From Mesorhizobium sp. M4B.F.Ca.ET.058.02.1.1 (lineage in GTDB: Bacteria > Pseudomonadota > Alphaproteobacteria > Rhizobiales > Rhizobiaceae), in contig NZ_CP034450.1 in NCBI RefSeq assembly GCF_003952505.1, forward strand, positions 6,389,616-6,453,615: 64,000 nucleotides of DNA, in the 5' to 3' direction. The notes below the pieces were generated by a model. The model worked only from the letters and a program-made list of their open reading frames with translations, had not been told where the DNA came from and did not search any database. The position numbers were made by a program, and so were the translations under genes. Shown here piece by piece: positions 8,265 through 19,774 of the stretch; position 1 is the first letter of the stretch, and each line of letters begins with the position of its first letter.

Positions 8265-9182
8265 TCAGGCGCTATGCCGTGCCGCCTCGCGGATCGTCTG
8301 CAGCAGGATGGAAAAGGCCGGAGAGGGAGCAGTGTCGGTGCGCATGGTCAGGCCGACCGGTCCCTTGGTCTCCTCGGTGTCGACTGGCAAGGCGACGAAG
8401 GCGCCGCTGGCGATCTCGTTGGCGACGACGCCGGCCGAGATGATCCAGACCGCATTGCTCTGGCGCATGAAGGAACGTCCGAAGGAATCCGAGACGGTCT
8501 CGATCTCGGTTTTGGGCGCGGTCATGCCATTGGTGATGAAGAGACGGTCGACGAAGGGACGGATGACGGATTCCCTGGTTGGCATCAGCACGGGGAACTC
8601 ATCGAGGCGGGCGAAGATGTCGGCTCCCGGCTCCAGCAGCGGGTGCCCGTCCCGCACCACGAACAGCACCTGCTCGGAATAGAGATGCTCGAAGAAGAAG
8701 CCGGTCATGTTGTCCGGAGCGGCGAGACGGCCGACGACGAGGTCGAGCGCGCCGACTCGCAACTGCTCGAGCAGCACCGCGTTCTCGCCGGTGACGATCT
8801 TGATGGCGGCACCCGTGTTCTCGCTCAGGAACAGGCTCATCGCCAGCGGCATCACCCGCGCCGATACGGTCGGCAAGGCGCCGATGCGGATCGGATGGCG
8901 ATTGATTGCGCCGTCCTGGCGGACGGAATCGACGCCGCGCTTCAGTGCCGTGATCGCCGTGCCGGCATGGCCGAGGAAGATCTCGCCGAGCCGCGTGACG
9001 CGGATGCCGCGGCCGTCGCGTTCGACGACGGCGATGCCGAGCGCCTCTTCCAACTCGCGCAATGTCTTGGTCACGGCCGGCGCGCTGACATGCAGGAATT
9101 CGGCCGCCCTTGCCACGCTGCCTTGCCGCGCCACTTCGAGAAACGCTTGCAGGTGTCGGAAGCGGATGCGGCTTTCGGCCAT
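8265..9182 (-). CDS. pcaQ: LysR-type regulator of protocatechuate catabolism
   Basis: 305 residues. The N-terminal winged HTH (about 8-67, with GSVARAAEFLHVSAPAVTKT) is followed by a LysR substrate-binding domain beginning near INRHPIRIGALPTVSARV. Similarity of style and position to PcaQ of rhizobia is strong: divergent from pcaD with the ATAACC-N4-GTTAA box in the gap. PcaQ senses beta-carboxymuconate or related intermediates and activates pca genes. Here the gene is bracketed by two inverted copies of its own target promoter. The box in copy B ends only 7 bases upstream of its start, so autorepression is likely. Confidence 0.9.
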   Translation of the reverse strand: MAESRIRFRHLQAFLEVARQGSVARAAEFLHVSAPAVTKTLRELEEALGIAVVERDGRGIRVTRLGEIFLGHAGTAITALKRGVDSVRQDGAINRHPIRIGALPTVSARVMPLAMSLFLSENTGAAIKIVTGENAVLLEQLRVGALDLVVGRLAAPDNMTGFFFEHLYSEQVLFVVRDGHPLLEPGADIFARLDEFPVLMPTRESVIRPFVDRLFITNGMTAPKTEIETVSDSFGRSFMRQSNAVWIISAGVVANEIASGAFVALPVDTEETKGPVGLTMRTDTAPSPAFSILLQTIREAARHSA

Positions 9183-9188
9183 GGTTCG

Positions 9189-9251
9189 ATAACCTCGGAG
9201 TTAATGAAACGCCGCAAAATATCATTTTACCGAACCAAATACCTAGTGCAA
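9189..9251 (+). promoter_or_regulatory. PcaQ-type promoter copy B (pcaDCHGB-pobA)
   Basis: It starts with ATAACC-TCGG-AGTTAA (9189-9204), one mismatch from the PcaQ consensus, followed by an AT-rich stretch leading to the pcaD start at 9275. It is the inverted partner of copy A (8174-8236). The longest uninterrupted match is 28 bases (9212-9239), running from CCGCAAAATATC through CCGAACCAAA. Confidence 0.85.
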
Positions 9252-9274
9252 GCTAACATCGGAGGATCGAAATC

Positions 9275-10084
9275 GTGCCATTCGTCAGCATTGGCGGCGT
9301 TACGCTGCACCACCGCTACAGGCCGGGGACTGGCAATGCGTGCCCGATCATATTCATGAATTCGCTGGGGACCGACTTCCGGATCTGGGACGAAATTGTC
9401 TCGCTGCTCGGCGATGAAATGCCGACGCTCGTCTATGACAAGCGCGGGCACGGGCTGTCCGACATCGGCGGCGTCAGCTCGATCGACGATCATGTCGATG
9501 ACCTCTGCGGCCTCGTCGATCACTTCGGCCTGGCCAAGGTCGTGCTGTGCGGCCTGTCGGTCGGCGGCCTGATCGCGCAGGGGTTCTATGCGCGGCGCCC
9601 CGAAAGCGTTGAGGCCCTCATCCTAAGCGACACGGCGCACAAGATCGGCACGGCCGACAGCTGGAACACACGCATCGCGACGGTCGAAAGCAAAGGCATC
9701 CAGGAGATTGCCGACGCCGTGCTCAAGCTGTGGTTCACCCCTGCCTTCCACGCGGAGCGTTCCACCGATCTCGACGGCTGCTGGAACATGCTGACCAGGC
9801 AGCCGCTCGCCGGCTATATCGGCACCTGCGCCGCCGTTCGCGATGCTGACTTCACCGAGGCCGCGCCCCGCATCGCGGTGCCCACGCTCTGCATCGTCGG
9901 TGACCAGGACGGCTCGACGCCGCCCGATCTCGTGCGCTCGCTTGCCGATCTCATCCCTGGTGCGCGCTTCGAGGTGATCCGCAATGCCGGCCACATTCCC
10001 TGCGTCGAGCAGCCCGGGCCGTTTACCGGGCTGATCCGCGATTTCATCGCATCGCTTCCCAGCGGAAAGCAAATCCATGGATGA
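9275..10084 (+). CDS. pcaD: 3-oxoadipate enol-lactonase
   Basis: 269 residues, GTG start behind GGAGGATC. Alpha/beta-hydrolase: nucleophile Ser95 in GLSVGG, an acid in VGDQDGSTPP near 213 and His240 in NAGHIP. It hydrolyses beta-ketoadipate enol-lactone to beta-ketoadipate. It is first in a tightly packed operon (pcaD-C-H-G-B-pobA) and overlaps pcaC by 8 bases. The order DCHGB behind a divergent pcaQ is the rhizobial arrangement. Confidence 0.95.
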   Translation: MPFVSIGGVTLHHRYRPGTGNACPIIFMNSLGTDFRIWDEIVSLLGDEMPTLVYDKRGHGLSDIGGVSSIDDHVDDLCGLVDHFGLAKVVLCGLSVGGLIAQGFYARRPESVEALILSDTAHKIGTADSWNTRIATVESKGIQEIADAVLKLWFTPAFHAERSTDLDGCWNMLTRQPLAGYIGTCAAVRDADFTEAAPRIAVPTLCIVGDQDGSTPPDLVRSLADLIPGARFEVIRNAGHIPCVEQPGPFTGLIRDFIASLPSGKQIHG

Positions 10085-10481
10085 CATTTCCAAGAACACA
10101 ACCCGATACCGGACCGGACTTGAGGTCCGGCGATCCGTGCTCGGCGATTCCCATGTCGACCGGGCCGAGGATGCGGCCACCGATTTCGACCGGCCGTTTC
10201 AGCACCTGATCACCGAAGCCGCGTGGGGAACGGTGTGGGCGCGGCCGGGCTGGTCGAAGCGCGAGCGCTCGATCGTGACGCTGGCGCTGCTTGCGGCACT
10301 CGGCCATGACGAGGAGGTGGCCATGCATGTGCGCGCCACCGCCAACACCGGCGCATCGCGCGACGATATCTGCGAGGCTTTCCTGCATGTCGCGATCTAT
10401 GCCGGCGTACCGGCCGCAAACCGCGCCTTCAGGATCGCCAAGGAGGTGTTCGCGCAGATGGACGAGAATGCCCATGCCTGA
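10077..10481 (+). CDS. pcaC: 4-carboxymuconolactone decarboxylase
   Basis: 134 residues, the normal size of a stand-alone PcaC. It carries the CMD-family core [24 protein letters not shown] segment and the [20 protein letters not shown] helix. It decarboxylates gamma-carboxymuconolactone to the enol-lactone used by PcaD. It overlaps pcaD upstream and pcaH downstream by 8 bases each, so translation is probably coupled. Confidence 0.95.
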   Translation: MDDISKNTTRYRTGLEVRRSVLGDSHVDRAEDAATDFDRPFQHLITEAAWGTVWARPGWSKRERSIVTLALLAALGHDEEVAMHVRATANTGASRDDICEAFLHVAIYAGVPAANRAFRIAKEVFAQMDENAHA

Positions 10482-11226
10482 GTCGGGCTCCAACCGGGCG
10501 CCGGAGACCGGCGCCTTCTTCCAGCGCGATCGCCTTTGGCATCCGCCGGCTTTCACGCCGGGCTACAAGAGTTCGGTGCTGCGCTCGCCGCAAAAGGCAC
10601 TGCTTTCCTTCGACAACACGCTGTCCGAACTCACCGGCCCGGTGTTCGGGCACGCCATGCTCGGCGAGTACGACAACGACCTGATTCACAATTTCGCCCA
10701 GCCAGGCGAGAGCGCCATCGGCGAGCGCATCATCGTGCATGGGCGGGTGCTCGACGAACGGGGCAAGGGTGTGCCGGGCGTGCTGCTCGAATTCTGGCAG
10801 GCGAATGCCGGCGGCCGCTACCGCCACAAGAAGGACAGCTATCTGGCGCCGCTCGATCCGAATTTTGGCGGCTGCGGCCGCACCATCACCGGCGACGACG
10901 GCGGCTACGCCTTTCGCACCGTCAGGCCGGGACCCTATCCGTGGCCGAACGGTCCGAACGACTGGCGTCCTGCCCATATCCATTTTTCGGTGTTCGGCCA
11001 GGGTTTCGCGCAGCGGCTGATCACCCAGATGTATTTCGAAGGCGATCCGCTGATCTGGCGCTGCCCGATCGTCGGCGGCATTTCCGACAAGGCAGCCATC
11101 GAAGCGCTGATTGCTACCCTCGACATGCAGTCGACGATCCCGATGGACGCGCTCGCCTACAAGTTCGATATCGTGCTGCGCGGACGTCGCTCGACGCTGT
11201 TCGAGAACAGGCCGGAGGGCAATTGA
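10474..11226 (+). CDS. pcaH: Protocatechuate 3,4-dioxygenase beta subunit
   Basis: 250 residues from ATG at 10474 (a second in-frame ATG lies 6 bases upstream). The non-haem Fe(III) ligands expected of intradiol dioxygenases are visible: Tyr116 in GGRYRH, Tyr155 in PGPYPW, His168 and His170 in AHIHFS. With PcaG it opens the protocatechuate ring between the hydroxyls to beta-carboxy-cis,cis-muconate. Its stop overlaps the pcaG start as TGATG. Confidence 0.96.
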   Translation: MPESGSNRAPETGAFFQRDRLWHPPAFTPGYKSSVLRSPQKALLSFDNTLSELTGPVFGHAMLGEYDNDLIHNFAQPGESAIGERIIVHGRVLDERGKGVPGVLLEFWQANAGGRYRHKKDSYLAPLDPNFGGCGRTITGDDGGYAFRTVRPGPYPWPNGPNDWRPAHIHFSVFGQGFAQRLITQMYFEGDPLIWRCPIVGGISDKAAIEALIATLDMQSTIPMDALAYKFDIVLRGRRSTLFENRPEGN

Positions 11227-11840
11227 TGGCGCAATCGCTCGACCGGCTGAAGGAAAGCCCTTCGCAGACCGCGGGACCCTACGTTCATATCGGGCTGACG
11301 CCGAATTTCTGCGGCATCGGCGGCGTCTATGAAAGCGACCTCGGCTCGACCATGGTCAATGGTGAGACCAGGGGCGAGCGCATCGAGCTGCGTATCTGCG
11401 TTTTCGACGGTGCCGGCGCGCCGCTCAAGGACGCGCTGATCGAGATCTGGCAGGCCGATGCCAACGGTTTCTACAATTCGCCGGCCGAATTGCGCGGCGC
11501 TGCCGATCCGAGCTTTTCGGGATGGGGCCGGAAGCCGACCGACATGGAAACGGGCGTCTGCTTGTTCCAGACGATCAAGCCCGGCCGCGTGCCGTTCCGC
11601 GACGGGCGGCTGATGGCGCCGCACATTACGCTGTGGATCGTGGCGCGCGGCATCAATATCGGCCTCCATACCCGGCTCTATTTCTCGGACGAGGAAAAGG
11701 CCAATGCCGAGGACCCGATCCTTGCCCGCATCGAGCATCGCCTGCGCGTTCCGACGCTGATCGCCAAGCGCCAGGGCGACACCTACGTCTTCGATGTCCA
11801 CCTGCAGGGCGAGAAGGAGACGGTCTTCTTCGACAGCTGA
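11226..11840 (+). CDS. pcaG: Protocatechuate 3,4-dioxygenase alpha subunit
   Basis: 204 residues, the usual alpha-subunit length. It begins with the SPSQTAGPYVHIGL segment typical of PcaG and has the intradiol fold (EIWQADANGFYNSP, APHITLWIVARGINIGLHTR). The Fe site belongs to the beta subunit. The start ATG overlaps the pcaH stop by one base. It assembles with PcaH in an alpha-beta oligomer. Confidence 0.95.
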   Translation: MAQSLDRLKESPSQTAGPYVHIGLTPNFCGIGGVYESDLGSTMVNGETRGERIELRICVFDGAGAPLKDALIEIWQADANGFYNSPAELRGAADPSFSGWGRKPTDMETGVCLFQTIKPGRVPFRDGRLMAPHITLWIVARGINIGLHTRLYFSDEEKANAEDPILARIEHRLRVPTLIAKRQGDTYVFDVHLQGEKETVFFDS

Positions 11841-11851
11841 CCGACCGGAAC

Positions 11852-14076
<2,225 letters not shown>

Positions 14077-14089
14077 TCGGAAGCAGTCG

Positions 14090-15295
<1,206 letters not shown>

Positions 15296-16099
15296 CTATG
15301 CAGCTTTCCCCTTGGCGGTCCCCTCATGCGCCGCCTTGGTGCGGGCCTGAAGATCGCGCAATGTCGTCAGCTCGAGTTCCGTCGGCGCCGGCGTCTCGTC
15401 AAGGGCCTCGGCGAATTTTACCACCCAGCCACAGGTCGCCTGCACCTGCTCGCGGGTCACGCCTGGATGCAGCGACACGACGGTGAATTCCTTGGTGACC
15501 GGATCCGGCTTCCAGATCGCGAGGTCGGTGATCAAAAGCGTCGGGCCGGCCGTATCGATGCCGAGACGCTTGCGGTGATCGCCGCCGTCGCCATGGCCGA
15601 AGGAGGTGAAGAAGTCGATCTTTTCGACCATGCCGCGCTTCGACTGCGCCATGGTGATGTACACCTCTTTTGAAGAGGTGGCGATTTCCGGCGCGCCGCC
15701 ACCGCCGGGAAGGCGCGTTTTCGGGTGCGCATAGTCGCCGATGACGGTTGTGTTGATGTTGCCGAACCTGTCGAGTTGGGCCGCGCCCAGGAAGCCGATG
15801 GAGATGCGGCCGCCCTGCAGCCAGTAGCGGAACATCTCCGGCACCGCGACGGTGGTAACCGCTGTCTCGCACAATTCGCCATCGCCGATCGACAGCGGCA
15901 GCACATCGGGCGCGGTGCCGATGGTGCCGCTTTCATAGATCAGCGTGATGTCCGGCGCATGGGTCAGCCGCGCGACGTTGCAGGCGGCAGACGGCGCGCC
16001 GATACCGACGAAGCAGACATCCTCGCTCTTCAGCGCCCGGCTGGCGGCGATCGTCATCATCTCGTTGGGCGTGAAGCCAAGATTTTCAGCGTCGCTCAT
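15296..16099 (-). CDS. pcaJ: 3-oxoadipate CoA-transferase subunit B
   Basis: 267 residues, type I CoA-transferase beta chain. The segment LIYESGTIG carries the Glu expected to bind CoA, and AQLDRFGNINTTVIGDY plus the LPGGGGA loop are family features. It activates beta-ketoadipate with succinyl-CoA together with PcaI. Its ATG overlaps the pcaI stop (ATGA). It is longer than the gamma/beta-proteobacterial PcaJ (about 215 residues) and resembles the glutaconate-type subunits used in rhizobial pca clusters. Confidence 0.88.
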   Translation of the reverse strand: MSDAENLGFTPNEMMTIAASRALKSEDVCFVGIGAPSAACNVARLTHAPDITLIYESGTIGTAPDVLPLSIGDGELCETAVTTVAVPEMFRYWLQGGRISIGFLGAAQLDRFGNINTTVIGDYAHPKTRLPGGGGAPEIATSSKEVYITMAQSKRGMVEKIDFFTSFGHGDGGDHRKRLGIDTAGPTLLITDLAIWKPDPVTKEFTVVSLHPGVTREQVQATCGWVVKFAEALDETPAPTELELTTLRDLQARTKAAHEGTAKGKAA

Positions 16100-16953
16100 G
16101 CGGCTTTCCTCAGATGCTCGACGCGACCGGCGAAGTCGGCCGCGCTGCTCTCGATGACGTTCTTCTGCATCCAGGCCTGGAAACGGTCACGGTCGGCGGC
16201 GATCTCGTCCCATTCGAGATAGGCCGCGTTATCGCGCGCATAATATCCATGGGTGTAGGAGGGATGCGAGCCGCCCGGCACGACCGCGATCGCGGCGACC
16301 GTCCAGTTGGGCAGCACGGTGAGGTTGGGGTGGAGATCGTCGAAATTGTCGACTATTTCCTCGACCGTCACCACGGCGCGCTTGGCCGCGAGAACGGCTT
16401 CCTTCTGGATGCCGATGATGCCTTCGACCAGCACATTGCCTTTCCTGTCGGCCTTCTGTGCATGGATGAAGCTGACATCGGGCCGGATCGATGGAACGGC
16501 GGCGAGCACTTCGCCGCTGAACGGGCAGGTGAGCGACCGTATGTTCGGGTTGACCGAAGCGAGGCCGGCGCCGCGATAACCGCGAAAGACCGCGCAGGGC
16601 AGGCCGGCGGCACCCGCCTCATAGGCGTTGGCCATGCCGGCGTGGCTGTGTTCCTCGACCTCGATTGCGCGCGGAAAGCCATTCTCGATGGCGTCGCGGG
16701 CGCGCCGCAGCAGGCCGACGCCGGGATTGCCGACATAGGAGAAGACGATCTTTCTCGCCATGCCCATGCCGATCATCTGGTCGTAGATCAGGTCCGGCGT
16801 CATGCGAATCAAAGTGAGGTCGCGAAAGCCTTGGCGAATGGCCTCATGCGCGGCCGCTGTCGGGATCAGATGGGTGAAGCCCTCGAAGGCGACCGTATCG
16901 CCGTCGTGCAGGTTCTCCGCGACAGCCTCCTTCAGCGGCAGGAACTTCACCAT
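16096..16953 (-). CDS. pcaI: 3-oxoadipate CoA-transferase subunit A
   Basis: 285 residues from ATG at 16953, the first ATG that starts the family-typical MVKFLPLKEAVAENLHDGD; in-frame sequence further upstream crosses the regulator-binding gap. CoA-transferase alpha chain with GFTHLIPTAAAHEAIRQG and GNVLVEGIIGIQKEAVLAAK. It acts with PcaJ. It is the first gene of the pcaIJF operon, divergent from the IclR regulator with an operator-like palindrome between. Confidence 0.88.
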   Translation of the reverse strand: MVKFLPLKEAVAENLHDGDTVAFEGFTHLIPTAAAHEAIRQGFRDLTLIRMTPDLIYDQMIGMGMARKIVFSYVGNPGVGLLRRARDAIENGFPRAIEVEEHSHAGMANAYEAGAAGLPCAVFRGYRGAGLASVNPNIRSLTCPFSGEVLAAVPSIRPDVSFIHAQKADRKGNVLVEGIIGIQKEAVLAAKRAVVTVEEIVDNFDDLHPNLTVLPNWTVAAIAVVPGGSHPSYTHGYYARDNAAYLEWDEIAADRDRFQAWMQKNVIESSAADFAGRVEHLRKAA

Positions 16954-16976
16954 TCTTCGGCTCCCGGTATCGAAAA

Positions 16977-16991
16977 GTTCGTATTGCGAAC
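16977..16991. promoter_or_regulatory. Candidate IclR (PcaR) operator
   Basis: GTTCG-TATTG-CGAAC is a perfect 5-base inverted repeat with a 5-base spacer in the 91-base gap between divergent pcaI and the IclR gene. Operators of PcaR/PcaU-type IclR proteins contain GTTCG-type repeats, and the position fits control of both promoters. The gap also holds AT-rich core promoter sequence (ATATGTTTGATATGTGATAC). Confidence 0.6.
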
Positions 16992-17044
16992 ATATGTTTG
17001 ATATGTGATACTTTCTAATCTTACCCTGAAGGGGAGTCAACGCC

Positions 17045-17827
17045 ATGCAGACGGCTCTAGAAGGCGAGGCCAGTTCGCGCGATCATGTCGGCTCGCTGGA
17101 GCGCGGGCTTGCGGTGATGGAGGTCCTCGCGCGTTATCCCGCCGGCATGACGCTGACCGAGATGGCAGAGGAGGCGGGCCTGACTCGCGCCGGCGCCCGC
17201 CGCTTCCTGCTGACGTTGGTGAACGCGGGTTACGCGACACAGTCGGGCCGGCTGTTTTCGCTGTCGCCACGCCTGCTCACCATCGCGCGGACCTGGCTCG
17301 GCAGTGCCTCGCTGTGGAGCTTCGCTGCGCCGATCATGCGCGAGGTGGCCGGGCAGTTCGACGAGGCCTGTAACGCCGCGGTGCTGTCGGGCGAGGACGT
17401 CGTCTATGTCGCGCGCATCCCCGGCCGCCGCATCCTCAGCGTGGCGCTCGACGTCGGTACCCGGCTGCCCGCCTACTGCACATCGATGGGCCGCGTGCTG
17501 CTCTCTGGGCTGCCGGCCGATGAGATGAAGACCTTCCTCGCCGATGCAAAGATCGAGCCGCGGACGCCTCGGACGATCACCAGCCGCGCCGCGCTGGGCA
17601 AGGCAATCGACAAGGCGGGGGCGGATGGCTTCGCCATTGTCGACGAGGAACTGGAACTCGGCCTGCGTTCGATAGCCGTGCCGATCAGCGACCGTACCGG
17701 CCAGGTAGTCGCCGCCATCAACGTCTCGACGCAGTCGGCCCGGTTCTCGGTCGAGGCGATGGAGCGCGAGATCCTGCCTGTGCTGCGCAAAGCAAAGCAG
17801 CGGGTCGAGGAATTCTTCTTCGACTGA
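17045..17827 (+). CDS. pcaR: IclR-family regulator of the beta-ketoadipate pathway (PcaR type)
   Basis: 260 residues. The N-terminal winged HTH (SLERGLAVMEVLARYPAGMT to about residue 70) is followed by an IclR effector domain with YVARIPGRRILSVALDVGTRLPAYCTS-type sequence, characteristic of the PcaR/PcaU/PobR group. These proteins bind beta-ketoadipate or protocatechuate and activate pcaIJ genes. It is divergent from pcaIJF with an inverted repeat in the gap. I separate it from PcaQ, which controls the upper part of the pathway. Confidence 0.87.
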   Translation: MQTALEGEASSRDHVGSLERGLAVMEVLARYPAGMTLTEMAEEAGLTRAGARRFLLTLVNAGYATQSGRLFSLSPRLLTIARTWLGSASLWSFAAPIMREVAGQFDEACNAAVLSGEDVVYVARIPGRRILSVALDVGTRLPAYCTSMGRVLLSGLPADEMKTFLADAKIEPRTPRTITSRAALGKAIDKAGADGFAIVDEELELGLRSIAVPISDRTGQVVAAINVSTQSARFSVEAMEREILPVLRKAKQRVEEFFFD

Positions 17828-17851
17828 CTGGCCAGCCAACTGTCTGAAGTC

Positions 17852-17905
17852 GGCGCCGCCCCTCATCGCCCTGCCGGGCACTTCTCCCCGTATAGTGACG
17901 GGGGC
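17852..17905. repeat. Palindromic intergenic repeat, single copy
   Basis: The block GGCGCCGCCCCTCAT, then CTGCCGG, then TTCTCCCCGTATAG and ACGGGG matches the repeat copies at 62921-62990 and 30905-30970, but the right arm of its terminal hairpin is degraded. It lies in the 182-base gap between the IclR gene and the GntR gene, close after the stop codon. Confidence 0.65.
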
Positions 17906-17969
17906 TGGCCGCAACGGCGGCGCCTGCATGCGCCGAACTCGACCGTTGACGCCGCCTTTCAAATGCATT

Positions 17970-18002
17970 ATTGAACAGGATTATACAGGTTCAATGAACA
18001 GG
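17970..18002. promoter_or_regulatory. Candidate GntR/HutC operator with three half-sites
   Basis: ATTGAAC (17970-17976) and GTTCAAT (17989-17995) form a perfect 7-base inverted repeat with a 12-base spacer, and a further ATGAACAGG follows directly at 17994-18002. The cluster ends 7 bases before the GntR start codon, so binding would block the promoter or translation start of the whole operon. This fits autoregulation by the encoded HutC-type repressor. Confidence 0.6.
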
Positions 18003-18009
18003 TATTGAT

Positions 18010-18735
18010 ATGGCCCGTCGCGCGACGCAGCTCACTCCCGGCACCGGCAAGCCGGAGCAGATCGCGACGGTTTTGGAGCACGAAATCCGCTCCGGCGTGC
18101 TCGGCTTCGGCGACCGTCTGCAGAGCGAGAACGAACTCGTCCAGCGCTTCTCCGTCAGCCGCAACACGGTCCGAAAAGGTCTCGAGGAATTGTCGAGTCG
18201 CGGCCTGATCACCACCAGGGTCGGCATCGGTTCCTTCGTCACCTTTGACGGCATGCCGGTCGATGATGCCGTCGGCTGGTCGCGCGCGCTTGCCAATGCG
18301 GGCGCCAATGCCGAGACGCGCACGCTGCGGCTCGAAGTCATCGAGGACGCGGAGCTTGCGGCGAAGCTTGGCGTCGACAATCCAGCTTTCATCGCTGTCG
18401 ATCGCGTCCGCACGAATGCAAATGACGGCCATGCGATCTCGATCGAGCGTAGCCGCCTGCCGCTGTCGCCCGAACTGGAAGACGTGCCGCTGCGCGGCCT
18501 GCGCGAAGGCTCGCTGCACCAGACGCTGCGCGGAGCAGGGCTCGTTCCCGACCATGGCGAGGAGTGGGTCGACATCGAGATGCTGAGCGCCGCCGATGCC
18601 GCCATCCTCGACTGCGCGCCGGGCACGCCCTTCCTGCGGACGCGGCGCCTGACTCGCGCCGCCGATGGTCGACCGATCGAATTCGTCACTAGCCTGCTCA
18701 ACCCGGCGCATTTCGCCCTTCATCTGGAGTTTTGA
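18010..18735 (+). CDS. GntR-family regulator, HutC subfamily (YegW-like)
   Basis: 241 residues. N-terminal winged HTH (QIATVLEHEIRSGVLGFGDR, SENELVQRFSVSRNTVRKGL) and a C-terminal UTRA ligand domain ending with IEFVTSLLNPAHFALHLEF. HutC-type proteins usually repress a catabolic operon until a small-molecule inducer binds. It is the first gene of a seven-gene rightward operon with an ADP-ribosylglycohydrolase, a PfkB kinase and an ABC importer; the next gene starts one base after its stop codon. In E. coli, yegW holds the same place beside yegU and yegV. Confidence 0.85.
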   Translation: MARRATQLTPGTGKPEQIATVLEHEIRSGVLGFGDRLQSENELVQRFSVSRNTVRKGLEELSSRGLITTRVGIGSFVTFDGMPVDDAVGWSRALANAGANAETRTLRLEVIEDAELAAKLGVDNPAFIAVDRVRTNANDGHAISIERSRLPLSPELEDVPLRGLREGSLHQTLRGAGLVPDHGEEWVDIEMLSAADAAILDCAPGTPFLRTRRLTRAADGRPIEFVTSLLNPAHFALHLEF

Positions 18736-18736
18736 G

Positions 18737-19774
18737 ATGACGGATGCGGCCGGGGTGATCGACCGGGCAATGGGCGCGCTGATCGGCGGCGCGCTTGGCG
18801 ACGCGCTGGGCATGCCGACGCAGCTTCTGTCGCCCGGCCGCATCGCCGAACTCTATGGCCATGTCGACGACTTCGTCGCGCCCGTCGACGATCATCCGGT
18901 GTCGAAGGGCCTTGAAGCCGGCACGATCACCGACGACACGGAACAGGCGCTGCTGCTTGGCCGCATCCTGGTCGGGTCCGGCGACCGTTTCGACCACACG
19001 CGCTGGGTCAATGCGCTGCTCGACTGGGAGCGCGGGGTCAAGGCACGCGGCAGCTACGACTTGCTCGGCCCGTCGACCAAGCGCGCCATCGACGCCATCA
19101 ATGACGGCGTGCCGCCCGAGGAGGCCGGCAGCGGCGGCGACACCAACGGCGCGGCCATGCGCATCGCGCCAGTTGGCATCATGATGCCGCCGGAGCCACT
19201 CGACACGCTGGTTGCGAAGGTCGCGGAAACCTGCCGGGCCACGCACAATACCTCGATTGCCATAGCTTCGGCCGCCGCGGTCGCTTTGGCGGTCAGCGGC
19301 GGAGTCTCGGGCGCCGACTGGCGCGCGGCTTCCGAGCGCGCCGTGACGGCGGCACGGTTGGGGGCAACGCTCGGGCATTGGGTCACCGGCGGCGACATCG
19401 CCGCGCGGATCGCCTGGGCGCAGGACCTTGTGCGCGGCAAGGCCGAGAAAGAGGCGATCCGGCTGATCGTCGATCTGGTCGGCACCGGCGTCGCCAGCCA
19501 GGAATCGGTTCCGGCGGCGTTCGCCGTGCTGGAGGTCGCCGAAGGCGATCCGTGGCGAGCGGCTGTCATCAGCGCCAATCTCGGAGGCGACACCGACACG
19601 ATCGGCGCCATTGCCGCCAGCATGGCAGGTGCCTCTGCCGGCCTGTCGCGCCTGCCGCAGGATCGCATTGCCAAATTGCACGGCATCGATCTCGCCGCGG
19701 TTCGCGCGCTGGCAGACGATCTCATCGCGGCACGCGAGGCAAAGATCCGCTCCGGCAAGGAGGCTGCAGCATGA
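18737..19774 (+). CDS. ADP-ribosylglycohydrolase-family protein (YegU-like)
   Basis: 345 residues from ATG at 18737. The fold signature is intact: AMGALIGGALGDALG near the N-terminus, metal ligands in TITDDTEQ (Asp66, Asp67) and in NLGGDTDTIGAI (residues about 281-288). The family cleaves N-glycosidic bonds to ADP-ribose or related ribosyl groups with two Mg ions. The partner PfkB kinase and importer suggest that here it hydrolyses an imported N-riboside or N-glycoside rather than reversing protein modification. That role is inference. It overlaps the kinase gene by 4 bases (ATGA). Confidence 0.88.
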   Translation: MTDAAGVIDRAMGALIGGALGDALGMPTQLLSPGRIAELYGHVDDFVAPVDDHPVSKGLEAGTITDDTEQALLLGRILVGSGDRFDHTRWVNALLDWERGVKARGSYDLLGPSTKRAIDAINDGVPPEEAGSGGDTNGAAMRIAPVGIMMPPEPLDTLVAKVAETCRATHNTSIAIASAAAVALAVSGGVSGADWRAASERAVTAARLGATLGHWVTGGDIAARIAWAQDLVRGKAEKEAIRLIVDLVGTGVASQESVPAAFAVLEVAEGDPWRAAVISANLGGDTDTIGAIAASMAGASAGLSRLPQDRIAKLHGIDLAAVRALADDLIAAREAKIRSGKEAAA

